Of a stretch of DNA of 64,000 nucleotides, positions 31,307 to 43,261 are shown in pieces. Both the position numbers and the translations under genes were made by a program. Below the pieces are notes generated by a model. The model saw only the letters and a program-made list of their open reading frames with translations, was not told where the DNA came from and did no database searches. The stretch is from Ursus arctos (taxonomy: Eukaryota; Chordata; Mammalia; Carnivora; Ursidae). The DNA lies in contig NW_026622897.1 in NCBI RefSeq assembly GCF_023065955.2, positions 5,027,001 to 5,091,000 of the forward strand, written 5' to 3'. Each line of letters opens with the position of its first letter. Positions within the stretch are counted from its first letter, which is position 1.

Positions 31307-32175
31307 AATTTACTAAAGAATCATGAAAAAGCAAGAACAATACCAACCAAAACCTGTTTTCACGAATTCTGCCAATGGAAATTATAACATATCAAGAGAG
31401 ATAAATACTGGGATGTTTTCAAGTTAAATGTATATTCCTCATTTACGCGAGATGAAGGCTAAAAAGTATTTGTATACAAATATTTGCGTTAATAATGAAT
31501 ACAAAATTTCTAGAAAGGATAAGATGAAGTTATCCATAATAATTACATATTTATGTATGCGGAAATAAATCACTTATGCTAGCTACCTGAGTCAATTATC
31601 TAATTAGATTTTTAAAAATAAGTTGACCAAGTTAATAGGATTAATGTATTTGATTGATTGTTTTAGAATCATGTGGTCACATAGACAAAGGCAAATTTAT
31701 TCAAATATATGCTTAAATCCTAATTATTCACTAACAGTTTATAGGTATTTCTCAAACCTACTCATTGATGAATCCCTGAATTCTACATTATGTCAAGCAA
31801 CAAAGTAACATTTGGAAATAATTACCTTGTATTCAAGCATGGGAATACGATTGATGAATTTTTATGGAACTGCCGAATTATTGGAAGAACTTAAACAGGT
31901 TGCTATTAAAACCAGGAGGCTGTTTGGTAAAATAGTGTGAATTTAGGAGTCGGGCAAACTTAGATCCAGACAGAACATTAGGAAGATTACATGAGTGGAT
32001 GTATACACATAAGAAGTGCTTAGTTTTTTTTTAAAAAAAAAAAAAGGTGCTTGGTTAATGTTGCTTAATAATTAGTTAAGGATACTCTGATTTCACATGC
32101 TCATGGGCAATGCAGGAAACCAGACATATTAATCACCAATTAAAATAAAGTAAAATGATGCAAAAATAATAATGC
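31307..32175. other. No gene or repeat recognised
   Basis: Strongly AT-rich intergenic sequence with an A/T homopolymer patch at 32021-32045. Confidence 0.5.
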
Positions 32176-32197
32176 TCATTATTATTATTATTATTAT
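32176..32197 (+). repeat. (ATT)n microsatellite
   Basis: Seven uninterrupted ATT units, immediately upstream of a MIR remnant. Confidence 0.9.
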
Positions 32198-32199
32198 GT

Positions 32200-32335
32200 G
32201 CTTACCATGTTATTATTATCCCCATTTTATAGAATGAGAAACTGAGGCCTAGAGAGGTCATATAAATTCTCCAATGTCACACAGTTAATAAATAATACAT
32301 TCAAACCCAGATGTGCTGACTCCACTCTTGGCTCT
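32200..32335 (-). mobile_element. MIR SINE
   Basis: 'gagaaactgaggcctagaga' then 'ggtcatataaattctccaat' and 'cacacagttaata' is the MIR core in reverse complement. Confidence 0.75.
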
Positions 32336-32339
32336 TCAA

Positions 32340-33110
32340 CATAGATGGATCAAGTCTTAGAGGTGAATAGGAGTTTCTATGGAAGTAGAAAGGAAGAGGT
32401 AGGTTCTTGATGCAAGAGGCAAGAGACAGCACGGAGAGGGTAACAGGAGATCGGCAATGATGTTACTGAGATGAAAAAGGCAGTTTCTTAAAAAGTAGGG
32501 GTTCGGTAGACAAAGAAATAGAACGTTGCCGGCAAAAGGAGAAGAATTACAAACAGACTGGGTGTGGCTGGCTCGCAGAGGGCAGGTGAAGATGTGGTGA
32601 AAGACAAGGTCAGAAAGGTCAGCAGGAACATGCCTTCCTTGAAGAGCTTGATGCCTCCTGAGAGTTGTGACACCAGGAAGCATAGGAATGTCATGCTCGT
32701 GGGGACAGTAATGTGTGTGAGGGATAAGGGGGGGCAGAAACTGTAGTAGTCCAGGCAAAGATAACAGGAGCCTACACTAAGGACAGAAAGGCAGAAGCAG
32801 AGTGTGAAAATATTATAAAGTAGAATCTACAAAGTTTAGTGCTGGTAGGATGTCACAGGTAAAAGGGACGGTGACTCCAGGCTTCTGTTTAAGGCAACAT
32901 CCAATAGACGGCTTTTTCCTCTTGAGGAATCTAGGGAGAGGAGCAAGTCTGAAATGGAAAATAATGAATTTCACATTGGACTTCTTGTGTTTGCAATGCC
33001 TCAAAGACATCCAGATGGAGATGTATAGTGAGGTAGTAAAAAATACATGTCTGACACTCAGAAGTGATTTCTTAATATCCATTAATATCAGATGGATGCA
33101 GCCCTTCCAA
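32340..33110 (-). mobile_element. Possible L2-related remnant, antisense
   Basis: 'gaaactgtagtagtccaggc' then 'aaagataacaggagcctaca' and 'agacatccagatggagatgt' parallels the 'cagtaatccag' segment of 43262-43980. Heavily decayed. Confidence 0.35.
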
Positions 33111-33984
33111 GTGTATAATATTCTTTCGTTAATTTGAAAAACGTCCTTTTATGTATGGACATACAGAGGTATAGATTTAATAACGTATGCCAGTGAGCAT
33201 AACCGTACGACTGGTCAACACCAGATCCCTGATGTGAAAGTCAGTGTGTCAACCTTGGATCTGTCCACTAGACTGTACTGCCTCCGTGTGTATCCCAGAT
33301 GCAATAGCAGAAGGAAAGTACCTCACCCACCTCATTGTTCTAGGAAACATACTCAAATACTTCGAGGCCAAAAGTAATCCAATGGGACATATTCTTGGTC
33401 TGTGTAACCTTTGAGGAAACATTTTAGGAGTTCTACCATAGTCTGGCATTTCCCAGAATAAAACCTTAACTCAATAATAATTTCTATATGACCTAAAAAA
33501 AGAGTTATTCAGTAATCTGAAAGGATTTTATTCTTAGCTTTATTAAGTTACCAAGAAGTAATGGACCAATTAGAAACAAGGGCTGGAAGTATAATGTAAT
33601 TACTCGCTGTACTATCTTCTTGTAGTCTTCGGCCAAAAGCACTAAAGGTTAGAATTTATGTCTACTATTAATAAAAAGCCAAAGCATTGTTAAGCACTAT
33701 AGTGAGCATACTCTGAAGATTTACAGAAAAAATACCAAGACAATAAAGAATGATTTTTCTAGCCTGTCGGGGAGAGGACTCATACAAGTTCTACAAAATA
33801 TGGTTAGCATTTAACCCATGTAGACAGAGAAAGAAATGCCTCCTTTCTTCAAAAGCAGACACCACAGAACTTCAAAAGGGGAGAACAATTATGAGGGGAG
33901 AGAGAGAAGAAATTGAAAAAATACACTGATCTGGGGCTTTAACACTTAAATTTTCTTACCTTTTGAAAAGGAGGAAGAGGCTAT
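33111..33984. other. No gene or repeat recognised
   Basis: AT-rich intergenic sequence without assignable structure. Confidence 0.5.
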
Positions 33985-34085
33985 GCAAATTATGAGGTAG
34001 CTGGGATTTAAACCCAAGACTGAGACTTACCTCTGTCTTCAAATTTCATGATTCCAGTCACCCTGTTTTCTGCCTTTTAACAAAG
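33985..34085 (-). mobile_element. MIR remnant
   Basis: 'gaggtagctgggatttaaac' followed by 'ccaagactgagacttacctc' is the 'ggattcgaacccag' part of a MIR in reverse complement. Confidence 0.55.
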
Positions 34086-34224
34086 AAGGTTAGATATTAT
34101 CTTCCCAACCCCCAAGTCAAAATGTCTGAAATCCTCTCATCAGCCATCACCTGGAGAAGAGCTTGTCTTCCCTCAAAGCATAATCCTAAGTGGTGGGAAA
34201 TCGGAGGTCTAGGTCACATACCTT

Positions 34225-34345
34225 TTCATTAATCTATTCAATAATTAAATATTGACTACTAACTCGGTGCCAGGCACTGTTCTAGTTATGCCATTTATAC
34301 AGCATGGAGGTGGGTTTGGGAAGTGAATGAATGAATGAGTGATAC
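34225..34345 (-). mobile_element. L2 3' end, antisense
   Basis: 'attaaatattgactactaac' then 'tcggtgccaggcactgttct' is the reverse complement of the L2 terminus. A short 'gaatgaatgaatgag' run follows. Confidence 0.65.
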
Positions 34346-34660
34346 GCAGGAAGAGTATCAGGTAGTTATAAGTGCTAGTGGTAGGAGAGAAGGAATGGTA
34401 AAGCAGAAATTGATAGTAACCTTAACGTTGGAAACAGAAGAACTAAGGACTAGCTTGTCTTTCCCACAAGCTAGTGTTTGGACCTTGGGCAGAGCACCTC
34501 ATTCCCTAGATTTCATTCCTCACACGTCAAATGGAAGTTATTTTAAAATATAGTGTATTGGAAAATAAATAAATAAAATACAGTGTATTGAAATGTATGT
34601 TTATCCTTGTTCCTTTCCAAAACCTCAGGGAATGATATAGTAAACAGATAAAAAAAAAGG

Positions 34661-34850
34661 GGGGCACCTGGGTGGCTCAGTCAGTTAAGCATCTGCCTTT
34701 GGCTCAGGTCATGATCTCAGGGTCCTGGAATCGAGCCCTGCATCGGGCTCCCTGCTCAGTGGGGAGTCTGCTTCTCCCTTGCCCTCTGACTCTGTGATCT
34801 CTCGATTTCACTGTCTCTCAAATAAATAAATAAAATCTTAAAAAAAAAAA
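34661..34850 (+). mobile_element. SINEC
   Basis: Full-length copy following an A8 run. No clear target-site duplication could be delimited because both flanks are A-rich. Confidence 0.95.
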
Positions 34851-35058
34851 AGATTAACAAAAAAGGAAGACTTAAACCCACCAGGACAAAAAGAAGAAAA
34901 TTTTAGAAGATAAAAGTAGTTGAACACTTGGTAATTCACTTAGCAGAATTAAGGAAGCTGAAACCTAGCGTGAAAATTCAGAGGCCAAAACAAACCACTA
35001 GATAAAATAAAATGAAGTCGGAGGAAGCAGACAATGCCAGGACCAAAATAAAACTTTG

Positions 35059-35262
35059 GGGGCATCTGGATGGCTCAGTCAGTTAAGCGACCGCCTTTTG
35101 GTTTCAACTCAGGTCGAGATCTCAGGGTCATGACATGGAGCCCCACGTGGGGCTTGTGCTTAGCTGGGAATCTGCTTGGGACTCTCTCTCGCTCTCCTGT
35201 CCCTCCCCCCTGCTCACTCGCTCTCGCTCTCTCCTAAAATAAGTAACTCTTTTTTAAAAAAT
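35059..35262 (+). mobile_element. SINEC within L1M
   Basis: Older head variant ('ggcatctggatggctcagtc'). Perfect 14-base target-site duplication 'aaaataaaactttg' at 35045-35058 and 35263-35276. Confidence 0.96.
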
Positions 35263-35430
35263 AAAATAAAACTTTGAAGATAATAATATGACCAGAGAGA
35301 AAATACAATAACGTATCCGTGAAATAAAAACAGTATGCTGTAAAGAGAAAATAATAAGAAGGCATCAACAACAACAAAAACTTCTCAGAAATTAAAGGAT
35401 GGGAGCAAAAATTTTAAATTCAACAGGAAA

Positions 35431-35757
35431 GGGGCTCCTGGGTGGCTCAATCAGTTAAGCAGCTGACTCTTGATCTCAGCCAAGGTCTTTTTTGTTTTAA
35501 TTTTTTAAAGATTTTATTTATTTGACAGAGACAGCCAGTGAGAGAGGGAACATAAGCAGGGGGAGTGGGAGAGGAAGAAGCAGGCTCCCAGCAGAGCAGG
35601 GAGCCCAATGTGGGGCATGATCCCAGGACCCTGGGATCATGCCCTAAGCTGAAGGCAGACGCTTAACAACTGAGCCACCCAGGCGCCCCTCAGCTGAGGT
35701 CTTGATCTCAGGGTTGTGAGTTTAAGCCCAGGGTGGAGCCTACTTAAAAAATAAAAA
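35431..35757 (+). mobile_element. Short SINEC variant split by another SINEC
   Basis: The head runs 35431-35489, is interrupted by a minus-strand SINEC, and resumes at 35690 ('ctcagctgaggtcttgatct', then 'cagggttgtgagtttaagcc' to the A-tail). The resumed text duplicates the last bases before the interruption. Confidence 0.93.
35490..35689 (-). mobile_element. SINEC nested in SINEC
   Basis: Complete antisense copy. Target-site duplication 'tcagccaaggtctt' (left) versus 'tcagctgaggtctt' (right, 35690-35703) is taken from the host SINE. Confidence 0.95.
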
Positions 35758-36310
35758 AAATTAATTTACCAGAAAGATTGAAAGATAAAGTTCAGGAAAT
35801 CTACTAAGAAGGGAAACCAAGATACAAAGAGATGGAAAGTGGGAGATAATAAGAAAATCGGAGACATATCCAAAAGATCTTACATCCAAGTTTTAGGCAT
35901 TTCAGGAAGAGAATGAAGAAGTGAAGAAAAAGAAATTCTCAAATCAAAACAAATACGAAAAAATCCTCCTATTGAAAAGCTAGAGTATCCATAATGAAAG
36001 AACCCACAGCGAAAGAGAAAGTTGCATCGTTGTAACATTTTATAAAACCAGACATAAGGAAAGAAAAGCTTCCAGAGAGAAAAAAACCCAGTTGTTTCCA
36101 CACAAATGTTTAGGAATGAAAATGTTTAGGATTTCTCAAACGGAGCATTGGAATCTAGGAGACAATGCCAAAATGTCTTCAGAATTCTGATGGAAAATGA
36201 TTTCCAACCACAAAACAGTACGGCAAACTATGAAGTAAACAGGAGGGTAAAATAAAAACATTTTAGACATGAAATTTCTCAAAACATTCCTTGTTCTGCA
36301 TCCTTTTTTG

Positions 36311-37680
36311 GGAAGCTGCTGGAGAGTGTGATCCTCCAAGTCGAAGAGTCTATCGAGAAAGAGAGAAGGTGTGGGCCATGCAGTGACTGGGCTCACGAAC
36401 CTGTCTGACCTTCTCCTGCTGTGCTTCTCTGGGTTTTTTTAGAGGCCGGAAAGCTGAAAACACATTCACCCAATGCTCTTGAAGACGTCAGTTTTATGAA
36501 TCACGTGCCTGCATCGAGACTTGAACTCAGGACTGAGTAAGTAGAGAATGACTATACAGCGTGCATGGCACCTTTTTTTGCTGCTGTGACTGTAGTGAGT
36601 GTAAAATGGCTCCAGAGCCAATGCTTTCAGTGGCTACATCCCGATTGCTGTTCCTGGAGGTGATAGCTGTAGCATGGCTTCCTGCACCACCACCACCACC
36701 ACCACCACCGCCCACCTCTCCACCCCCGCATCTCCATCAGGGCCATAGGGCAGCAGTCTAGTAGCTGGTCTTGTCCTCTGAATCATCCGTGGAGGCCCCA
36801 TCGAGAGCCTGCCCCCCTCCTGGCCCTCATAGCAATTGTTTTCACCACTGAATTCCTTCCTGCATTAAATAATTGTCTACTTAGAAGCAACTGGGGTGAT
36901 TTCTGTTGTCTGTCTGGACCCAAAAGGATTGCAGGCAACAGACATCAAGGATAGAGATCTGAGATTATGTGACCTGGGTTTTTTGGAAGGAGTGGGGAGC
37001 TGTTACAATGAGAAGTCGGGGTACTGATAGACCACATCTCCCAGCAGCATGTTACCTAAATTATCGCCTGTGCGAACTGAACTGTGCCTTACGTAGGCAC
37101 TGCTTTGCTGGAAGGAATAGCCAAACACCTCCCAGGGAGTCCCCGTGGATGGAATTAAGACATTTCCAAGCTGCCTCTTTCAGATGCACACTCTGCTTCG
37201 GGTCCATAGAACACACTTATTCATCCTTTGCCCCAACGACATAGAGAAATGCAGGTGAGTCCCAACACGTCGGCAGCCTCTCCTTCGCTCCTCCACTAGA
37301 ACAGAAAGCCAGCAAGGCCCTCACTCTTTAGATTGCTCAGGTGTCCTTAAAACACATTCCCAAACTGCTGGCGGCACAAGTTGAACTCTGTGAGTGGTCC
37401 TGTTGAGGGGCTTTCCCTGGACGGGAGAAGAGGGGCAGGCATCCCTGGGGAGGGGAAGAGGAGCTCTCAGAACCCTACCAGCTCTCTCCAGAACTCACCT
37501 TTCATCACCAGCAACCCATGACTTACACAGTCTACACAGACAGGGAGATAGGAGTTGAATGACCAGTTTTGCCATGTCTCTTGAAATTTTTGTGTCTTGT
37601 TCTGAAGAAGCTTTGGAATATGTTCTCTGTTGTACAGGGGATTTAGGTCAAACTGCCACTGTATATTGTTTTTGTTTTGT
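36311..37680. other. No gene recognised
   Basis: Intergenic sequence holding a (CAC)n run. The segment 36830-36930 ('ctgcattaaataattgtcta') has LTR-end texture but cannot be assigned. Confidence 0.4.
36685..36709 (+). repeat. (CAC)n microsatellite
   Basis: Eight CAC units. Read in frame they give a proline run, reverse gives glycine. Neither is a gene. Confidence 0.95.
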
Positions 37681-37859
37681 TTTAAAGCTTCTATTTATTT
37701 ATTGGGGGGGGAGCACAGGCAGGAGGAGAAGGAGAGGGAGAAGCAGAAGCAGACTCCCCGCTGAGCGCAGAGCCCGATGCAGGGCTCAATCCCAGGACCC
37801 TGAGATCATGACCTGAGCCAAAGGCAGATGCTTAACTGACTGAGCCACCCAGGTGCCCC
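37681..37859 (-). mobile_element. SINEC, antisense
   Basis: Complete minus-strand copy ending 'gagccacccaggtgcccc'. The tail side reads 'ttctatttatttattggggg', so the A-tail is short. Confidence 0.94.
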
Positions 37860-38281
37860 TGGACTGGGTGATTTTTAAGGTCTCTTCCAGCTCTAAAGAG
37901 TGAATGTGCAGAGGTGGGGGGAGGTACATTTGAAGAGAAGAATGAAATGCTAGTGGTAATGGCAGTGAGAAGAGGAAGAGAGGTGCACACGTGTGCATGG
38001 TGGGATGTGGTTGGGGTGCATGTAGCTGTTGGCCACATGATATTTATTCCCTAAGGACTCTCCCTGAAAGCCTTGGAAGACAGGCTGAAAGGCTGAAAGA
38101 CTTCAAAGAACTACTGAGCAGACACCCATCATTTGAAGAGACCTGTAAGATGGTGGTTTAGGAAAATAAAAATCTTTTTTCTTCTTCTTTTTGAGACCTT
38201 TAGGATTTTAGGAAAATACTGTTCAGTGTACTTAAATAAGGAAGGATCATAACAATGACTCTTACAATACGCTAGGTCTCC
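37860..38281. other. No gene or repeat recognised
   Basis: Short intergenic spacer between two SINEs without assignable structure. Confidence 0.45.
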
Positions 38282-38390
38282 GGGTGCCCGGCTGGCTCAG
38301 TCAGTGGAGCGTGCAACGCTCGATCTCAGGGTTGTGAGTTCAAGCACCATGTTGGGTGTAGAGACTACTCAAAAATAGAATCTTTAAAAC
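38282..38390 (+). mobile_element. Short SINEC variant
   Basis: 'gctggctcagtcagtggagc' then 'ctcgatctcagggttgtgag' and 'gttgggtgtagagactactc' is the tRNA-like-only form without the CT-rich body. Confidence 0.92.
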
Positions 38391-38924
38391 GTCTCTACGT
38401 TTTTAATAAAAATAAATGGGCATTCTTTTGCAACAACTCCATGAATGCATTACTGAAGAATGCCCACTACATTTCAGGCTGCCTACTCCTAGTGAAATGT
38501 GGCTTGATAGAAAATGTAGTAAAAGCTAAATCATTTCTTAAAAAATAATAAGAGCCCAAGCATTTAGCTCTGATAAGGTGAATAGGTCCTGAACACTCTT
38601 TGGTGGACTTCCAGTCAGAAAGGACTGGCATGGGAGAAGGTTTAGAATTGGAAGGGAGCCAATTCTTTCTCTTTGCTCTCCCTAAACAATATTGGTTTCT
38701 GAGTATTTGTGTAGAGAAAAACTTTCTAAATGTCTTAGGTCTCCAATTAGAGGAAAATTTGCTTTTACATTCACAGTTCAGAAATTCCAACAAAACTGCT
38801 TTCTTTAATGATCTTGAAATTCAGTGTGATGATTTATACCCTAACCTTTGAGTCATTTAATTTCCAGTGATGGGAAACGTGAGGTAAGGAAAAACTAAAG
38901 TGATCGATCACCAAGTTAGTCACT
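38391..38924. other. No gene recognised
   Basis: A 108-codon minus-strand and an 83-codon plus-strand open frame overlap here (38467-38851), with no domain in either. AT-rich. Confidence 0.45.
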
Positions 38925-39085
38925 CTCAGCAAAACTGCCAGTTTGAGAGGTATCATTGATTTAATTTGCATCTCTTTGATTACTACTGAGGTGGGGCATT
39001 TTTTCAGTGCTTACTGGCCATTTATATTTCTTCATTTCTGACCATTCACTGGTAGAAATGATCTTTTGATAAATCAGATGGCAAT
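38925..39085 (-). mobile_element. L1 ORF2 fragment, antisense
   Basis: 'tttgcatctctttgattact' then 'ttttcagtgcttactggcca' is the reverse complement of a conserved L1 ORF2 C-terminal stretch. Confidence 0.65.
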
Positions 39086-40255
39086 TTCCACTGGAGTAAA
39101 GACAAACTATGTTCCATCCCCTCTCTTTTTAAATTTGTGCTTTAAGATAATGCTCTTGGATGAGTAGATAACAGGTCTGTAGCCGTAAAACCAAACAAAA
39201 CGAACTAAACAACTAACCATCTTAAACGTGAATCACTTTTAAATTTTTTTGCATAACTGCTCTGTTCTGTATTTTCAGACAAGAAATGTTTCTAAAAAGT
39301 CAACTGCTCTAACAATAAATTCTTACCCTTGAAAGACAGATAACAATGTTTAACTTGCTCCTCAAGTATAAACTTAGACAAGTTAACTCATTGAATTGCC
39401 GACATGGATTTTCATTTTGAATGGTTGAAATAGACATGTAGTTTCATCTGATGTAAAATTTTTCCAGGTTAATCTCCTAAAATCATGCTTCGTTACGTTG
39501 ACCTTTGGGGACTTGAAGACCCTTGCATCTCTGCCTGAGGAGAATGTAGGCTCTACTCAAGAATATTCCTTTGACTTATCTCCATGCCCTTCTAAGACTT
39601 TTCTGCCCTCAAAAGAGGCTGTCAATCCTATCCCCAGCCCAGATCACTATTAATATTTATGAATCTACCTTGAACTACACTACAGGTACCTGGCATTGAG
39701 AATGACATTGAACTTACAGTATTTATCCAAAGTAAGACATAATATTTCTGGAAGATTGCCTGAATGGGCTATTCCCCCCGTTCATGCTAAGATCTATCCC
39801 TAGGAAGGACCAAACCAGAAGAGAAGTGGACGTCAGCCCCTGATGATTCTGTTCTTGCTAAATTAAACTCAGATATGATGTCATTGGCCTACACCAAAGG
39901 GCACTGATACGAAACAAGCTCACTGGCCTCTCACTTTCTTGACCTCCTCCTCTTTGTGGACATTCTTCATCTACACCACCTGATGTACCTACTTTCCAGG
40001 CTCACGTTCTGAATATCATCACCAGAAATGGTTACACTTACTTCCAAACTCACAGATCTAACATCTGAACCTCTTTGCTGCACATCCACCTTCTTTACCC
40101 AAGGAGGGTGTGGCCACATTCTTCGTCTCATTAAGAGCAGCTGTCCATGGACACCACCACCATTTCAGTCTATCCTTCCAAGTGTTCTTGTCTTCACTTT
40201 CTTCCTTATCCACCGTAGGTACCATGGCCTAAATACATGATCACACGTGTAATGT
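39086..40255. other. No gene recognised
   Basis: Intergenic sequence of balanced composition. 39470-40250 may be an old unclassified repeat, but I see no landmark. Confidence 0.4.
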
Positions 40256-40270
40256 AAAAATCCAAGGGTA

Positions 40271-40506
40271 GGGGTGCCTGGGTGGCTCAGTCAGTTAAGC
40301 ATCAACTCTTGATTTCAGCTCAGGTCATGATCTGAGGGTCCTAGAATCTAGACCCACCTCAGGCTTGGCGCTCAGTGGGGAGTTTGCTTGAGGATTTCTC
40401 TCTCTCTCCTTCTGCTCCTTCCCGCTCATGTGTACGTGTGCGTGCATGCTCTTTCTCTTTCTCCCTCTCTCTCTCAAATAAAGAAATCTTTAAAAAAAAT
40501 AAAAAC
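40271..40506 (+). mobile_element. SINEC
   Basis: Full-length copy with an extra GT-rich insertion in the body ('gtgtacgtgtgcgtgcatgc'). Target-site duplication 'aaaaatccaagggta' (40256-40270) and 'aaaaatacaagggta' (40507-40521), one mismatch. Confidence 0.96.
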
Positions 40507-40708
40507 AAAAATACAAGGGTATATCTTGCTTTAGCTATAGCTTGATGCTAGCTATCAGATGATGTCAAAAGAACTCAGTTTCTTTTCTGGGTTTAAGAGC
40601 TCTGCTTCCTCTATATCGATTCCATCCTCAGGCAGGCACTTCCTCATGAGGGCAAGAAGGCTGAATTCACTAGCCTCAAAACTCCAATCCAACTGAAAGA
40701 GATTCTCT

Positions 40709-40934
40709 CTCTCTCTCTTTTAAAAGATTTTATTTATTTATTTGACACAGAGAGAGAGAGAGAGATAGCAAGCGAGAGAGAACACACAAGCAGGGGGAGC
40801 AGCAGGCGGAGGCAGAGGGAGAAGCAGATTCACCGCTGAGCAAGGAGCCCAATGTGGGACTCGGTCCCAGGACCCTGAGATCATGATCCAAGCTGAAGGC
40901 AGACACTTAACTGACTGAGCCACCCAGTTGCCCC
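40709..40934 (-). mobile_element. SINEC, antisense
   Basis: Complete minus-strand copy preceded by a (CT)n run. Target-site duplication 'agagattctct' at 40698-40708 and 40937-40947. Confidence 0.94.
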
Positions 40935-40947
40935 AGAGAGATTCTCT

Positions 40948-41776
40948 TTTTAAATAGCTTTCACTAAAGTTCTGAGGTTCACTAAGAATCACTGAGAGGA
41001 GAAGCACTTCACACCTCCTTCTTCCAGCTGGTGAGAATGTGAATATGATGCTGATGCTTCCATGATGGTTTTGGAGGTGAAAGCCACACGCGGAGCACGG
41101 CAGAAGGACAGTATGGTTACTGCCTGGGTCTCTACCTTTGTAAAGCTGCCCCCTTGGTCCTAGACAGCCCAACTTCATACATCTTTTACATGAAGGAGCA
41201 ATACATTTCCATCTTATTTAAGCTATTGTTGTTTTGTTATTTTGGTGTTTTCCATCACTTATAGCCTAATCTAATGCTAATACTAATGGAAGCAAAGTAT
41301 ATGGTGTTGAGCCAGATCATGGCATTTCAGGAGCTCCCTATAGCATGATAACGTAAGCAAATAGAAAGTAGAAGGTGAAGGAAAATCCAATGGTACCAAA
41401 GCATATCTTTTATGCTGTCTTCATAAGTTAAATGTTATTCTTTTAGCAATGTGTATGTGTATATATATATATATACACACACCTGGGGTATTTGGAATAG
41501 TTCGAGCTAGGTGTAATAATATGATTAGATTATTCTGTATGTTAGAAAGATTCTTGAAGATCTTTTGGAGTTAGACAAAACCAGAGGAACTGAGCTTGTA
41601 ACAACTTTGATAAGAGACGAGAAGGGTCAAAATCTGGGCAACAGTATTGGGGAAAGCAAATCTGTAGAAAGATTTGAAAGATATATACAAGGTAGAATTG
41701 ACCAGAATTTGGTCAACCTGAATGACTTCTGAAGCAATGGAGACAAATAGGCACTGTTACAAGACTACAACCAACT
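40948..41776. other. No gene recognised
   Basis: Intergenic sequence with a (TA)n(CA)n microsatellite. No repeat family assigned. Confidence 0.45.
41458..41482 (+). repeat. (TA)n(CA)n microsatellite
   Basis: About nine TA units followed by four CA units. Confidence 0.9.
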
Positions 41777-41926
41777 GGGGTACCTGGGTGGCACAGTCAG
41801 GTGAGCTGGGGTCTTTTGGTTAGGCTCAGGTCATTATCTCAGGGTCCTGGGATAGAGTCCGCATGGGATTCCCTGCTTGGTGGGAAGCCTGCTTCTCCCT
41901 CTGCATGCCCCTCTTGCTCGCACGAG

Positions 41927-41962
<36 letters not shown>

Positions 41963-41988
41963 AATAAGTAAATAAAATCTTTTAAAAA
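41777..41988 (+). mobile_element. SINEC with expanded CT body
   Basis: Full-length copy whose body carries a long (TC)n run near 41930-41959. The head reads 'tacctgggtggcacagtcag'. Confidence 0.94.
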
Positions 41989-43082
41989 AATAAATCACTC
42001 TTACATATTGGTTATCATTTTGATCAGTCCTTCCTCTTTTAGCAAGCAAGATATCTTCAGTCTACAGCTTCAGGCATGCATATGAATTGTAACTTTCTCT
42101 TTCTACAGTTCAGCTTCCTTTGATTTCAGTCTCCATTCCACTTAATGACCTAATGTAGTTATTTAGGATTCCCACCACTCCGCCCCCCCCCCCCCCCCCC
42201 CCGCCATTGCAGGTTTAAACTCTGCCCATTCAGGACCTTTTATCTCCCTCCTCATGTTTATTCAGGTCATTTAAAGTCCCGGATGTTTATATGACCTCAC
42301 TGTACTGGAGACTGAGAGTGGAATTGCACATTGGTCCAACTGAAAAATGACAAAAGCCTTCACTGATGCAATGGCTGCAGAGTCGTATCTTTTAAGTACA
42401 CAGGAGTACATAGTGGAAATCTACCATTCACGTGCCCCTCGCGGGTCAAATATAACAAAATAAAAATAATGCCTACACACATTAGAAAATTATTATTATA
42501 TTTTTGAAGCATAAATTGACTTCTGATTCACTTTGGATGAACTCCCCTATTCAGAAAAGAATTGTGAAGATCATAATTCTTTAGAGTATTGAGAATGGCA
42601 TGAACTTACACTTCAAACTGACTTCTAATTTTATGCAATTATTTCAGCCGATCCTATGCATAAACTTGGAAAAACTCTATTTGTCTCCAGCAGTCTCATA
42701 AGACCGTTGAATGAGACTAGCTAACCAGTTCAAATCAGAACGTTGGTTCCAGTGTCATCAGCCCCTGATCTTGAGGAGCAGGGATTGAGTTTAGTGAGGA
42801 TGTTTATCACTTCACACGGACCCTCAGTCATCTGTGTCATGACTCCCTGGCAGAACCACTAGGAAAATAGCTAGCTTTGACATCAAATTTATTATCAAAA
42901 CTAATCCTTGGTAGGAGAAGATTAGGCAACACTCAATTTATAAATACAAACTTGTAACTGATAACGCCCTGTGTCTGTTCTCCATACCCAGAAATATTTT
43001 TCTTTAATTCCCATCCAAAGTCTTCAGTCTTCATGTCTGAAATCAAATGCCACTATCTTTTCAATTTAAAGATCCCTTACAA
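41989..43082. other. No gene recognised
   Basis: AT-rich intergenic sequence containing a poly(C) run. No coding or repeat landmark. Confidence 0.45.
42183..42202 (+). repeat. Poly(C) run of 20
   Basis: Twenty consecutive C, preceded by 'ccgcctcc'-like sequence. Such a run is rare and hard to sequence, so its length may be approximate. Confidence 0.9.
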
Positions 43083-43083
43083 G

Positions 43084-43190
43084 GGCCGCCTGGCTGGCTC
43101 AGTCAGTAGAGCAGGCAACTCTTGATCTTGGGGTTGTATGTTTGAGCCCCATGTTGGGTGTAGAGATTACTTAAAAACACAATCTTGAAA
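43084..43190 (+). mobile_element. Short SINEC variant
   Basis: 'gccgcctggctggctcagtc' then 'cttggggttgtatgtttgag' and 'gttgggtgtagagattactt'. Imperfect target-site duplication 'aagatcccttacaag' and 'aagatcctttataag'. Confidence 0.93.
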
Positions 43191-43261
43191 AAGAAAACAA
43201 AGATCCTTTATAAGTTACCCTGATTTTGTCTTCTAGTGGGAAACTTATGGGAACCTTAAAT

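Larger units (their letters stand above)
34860..36310 (+). mobile_element. Ancient L1M 5' region fragment
   Basis: 'aagcttccagagagaaaaaa', 'gaatctaggagacaatgcca', 'ctgatggaaaatgatttcca' and 'aggagggtaaaataaaaaca' in order are landmarks of the L1M-type 5' region, also present at 63700-64000. It has been cut by SINEs at 35059 and 35431. Confidence 0.6.
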
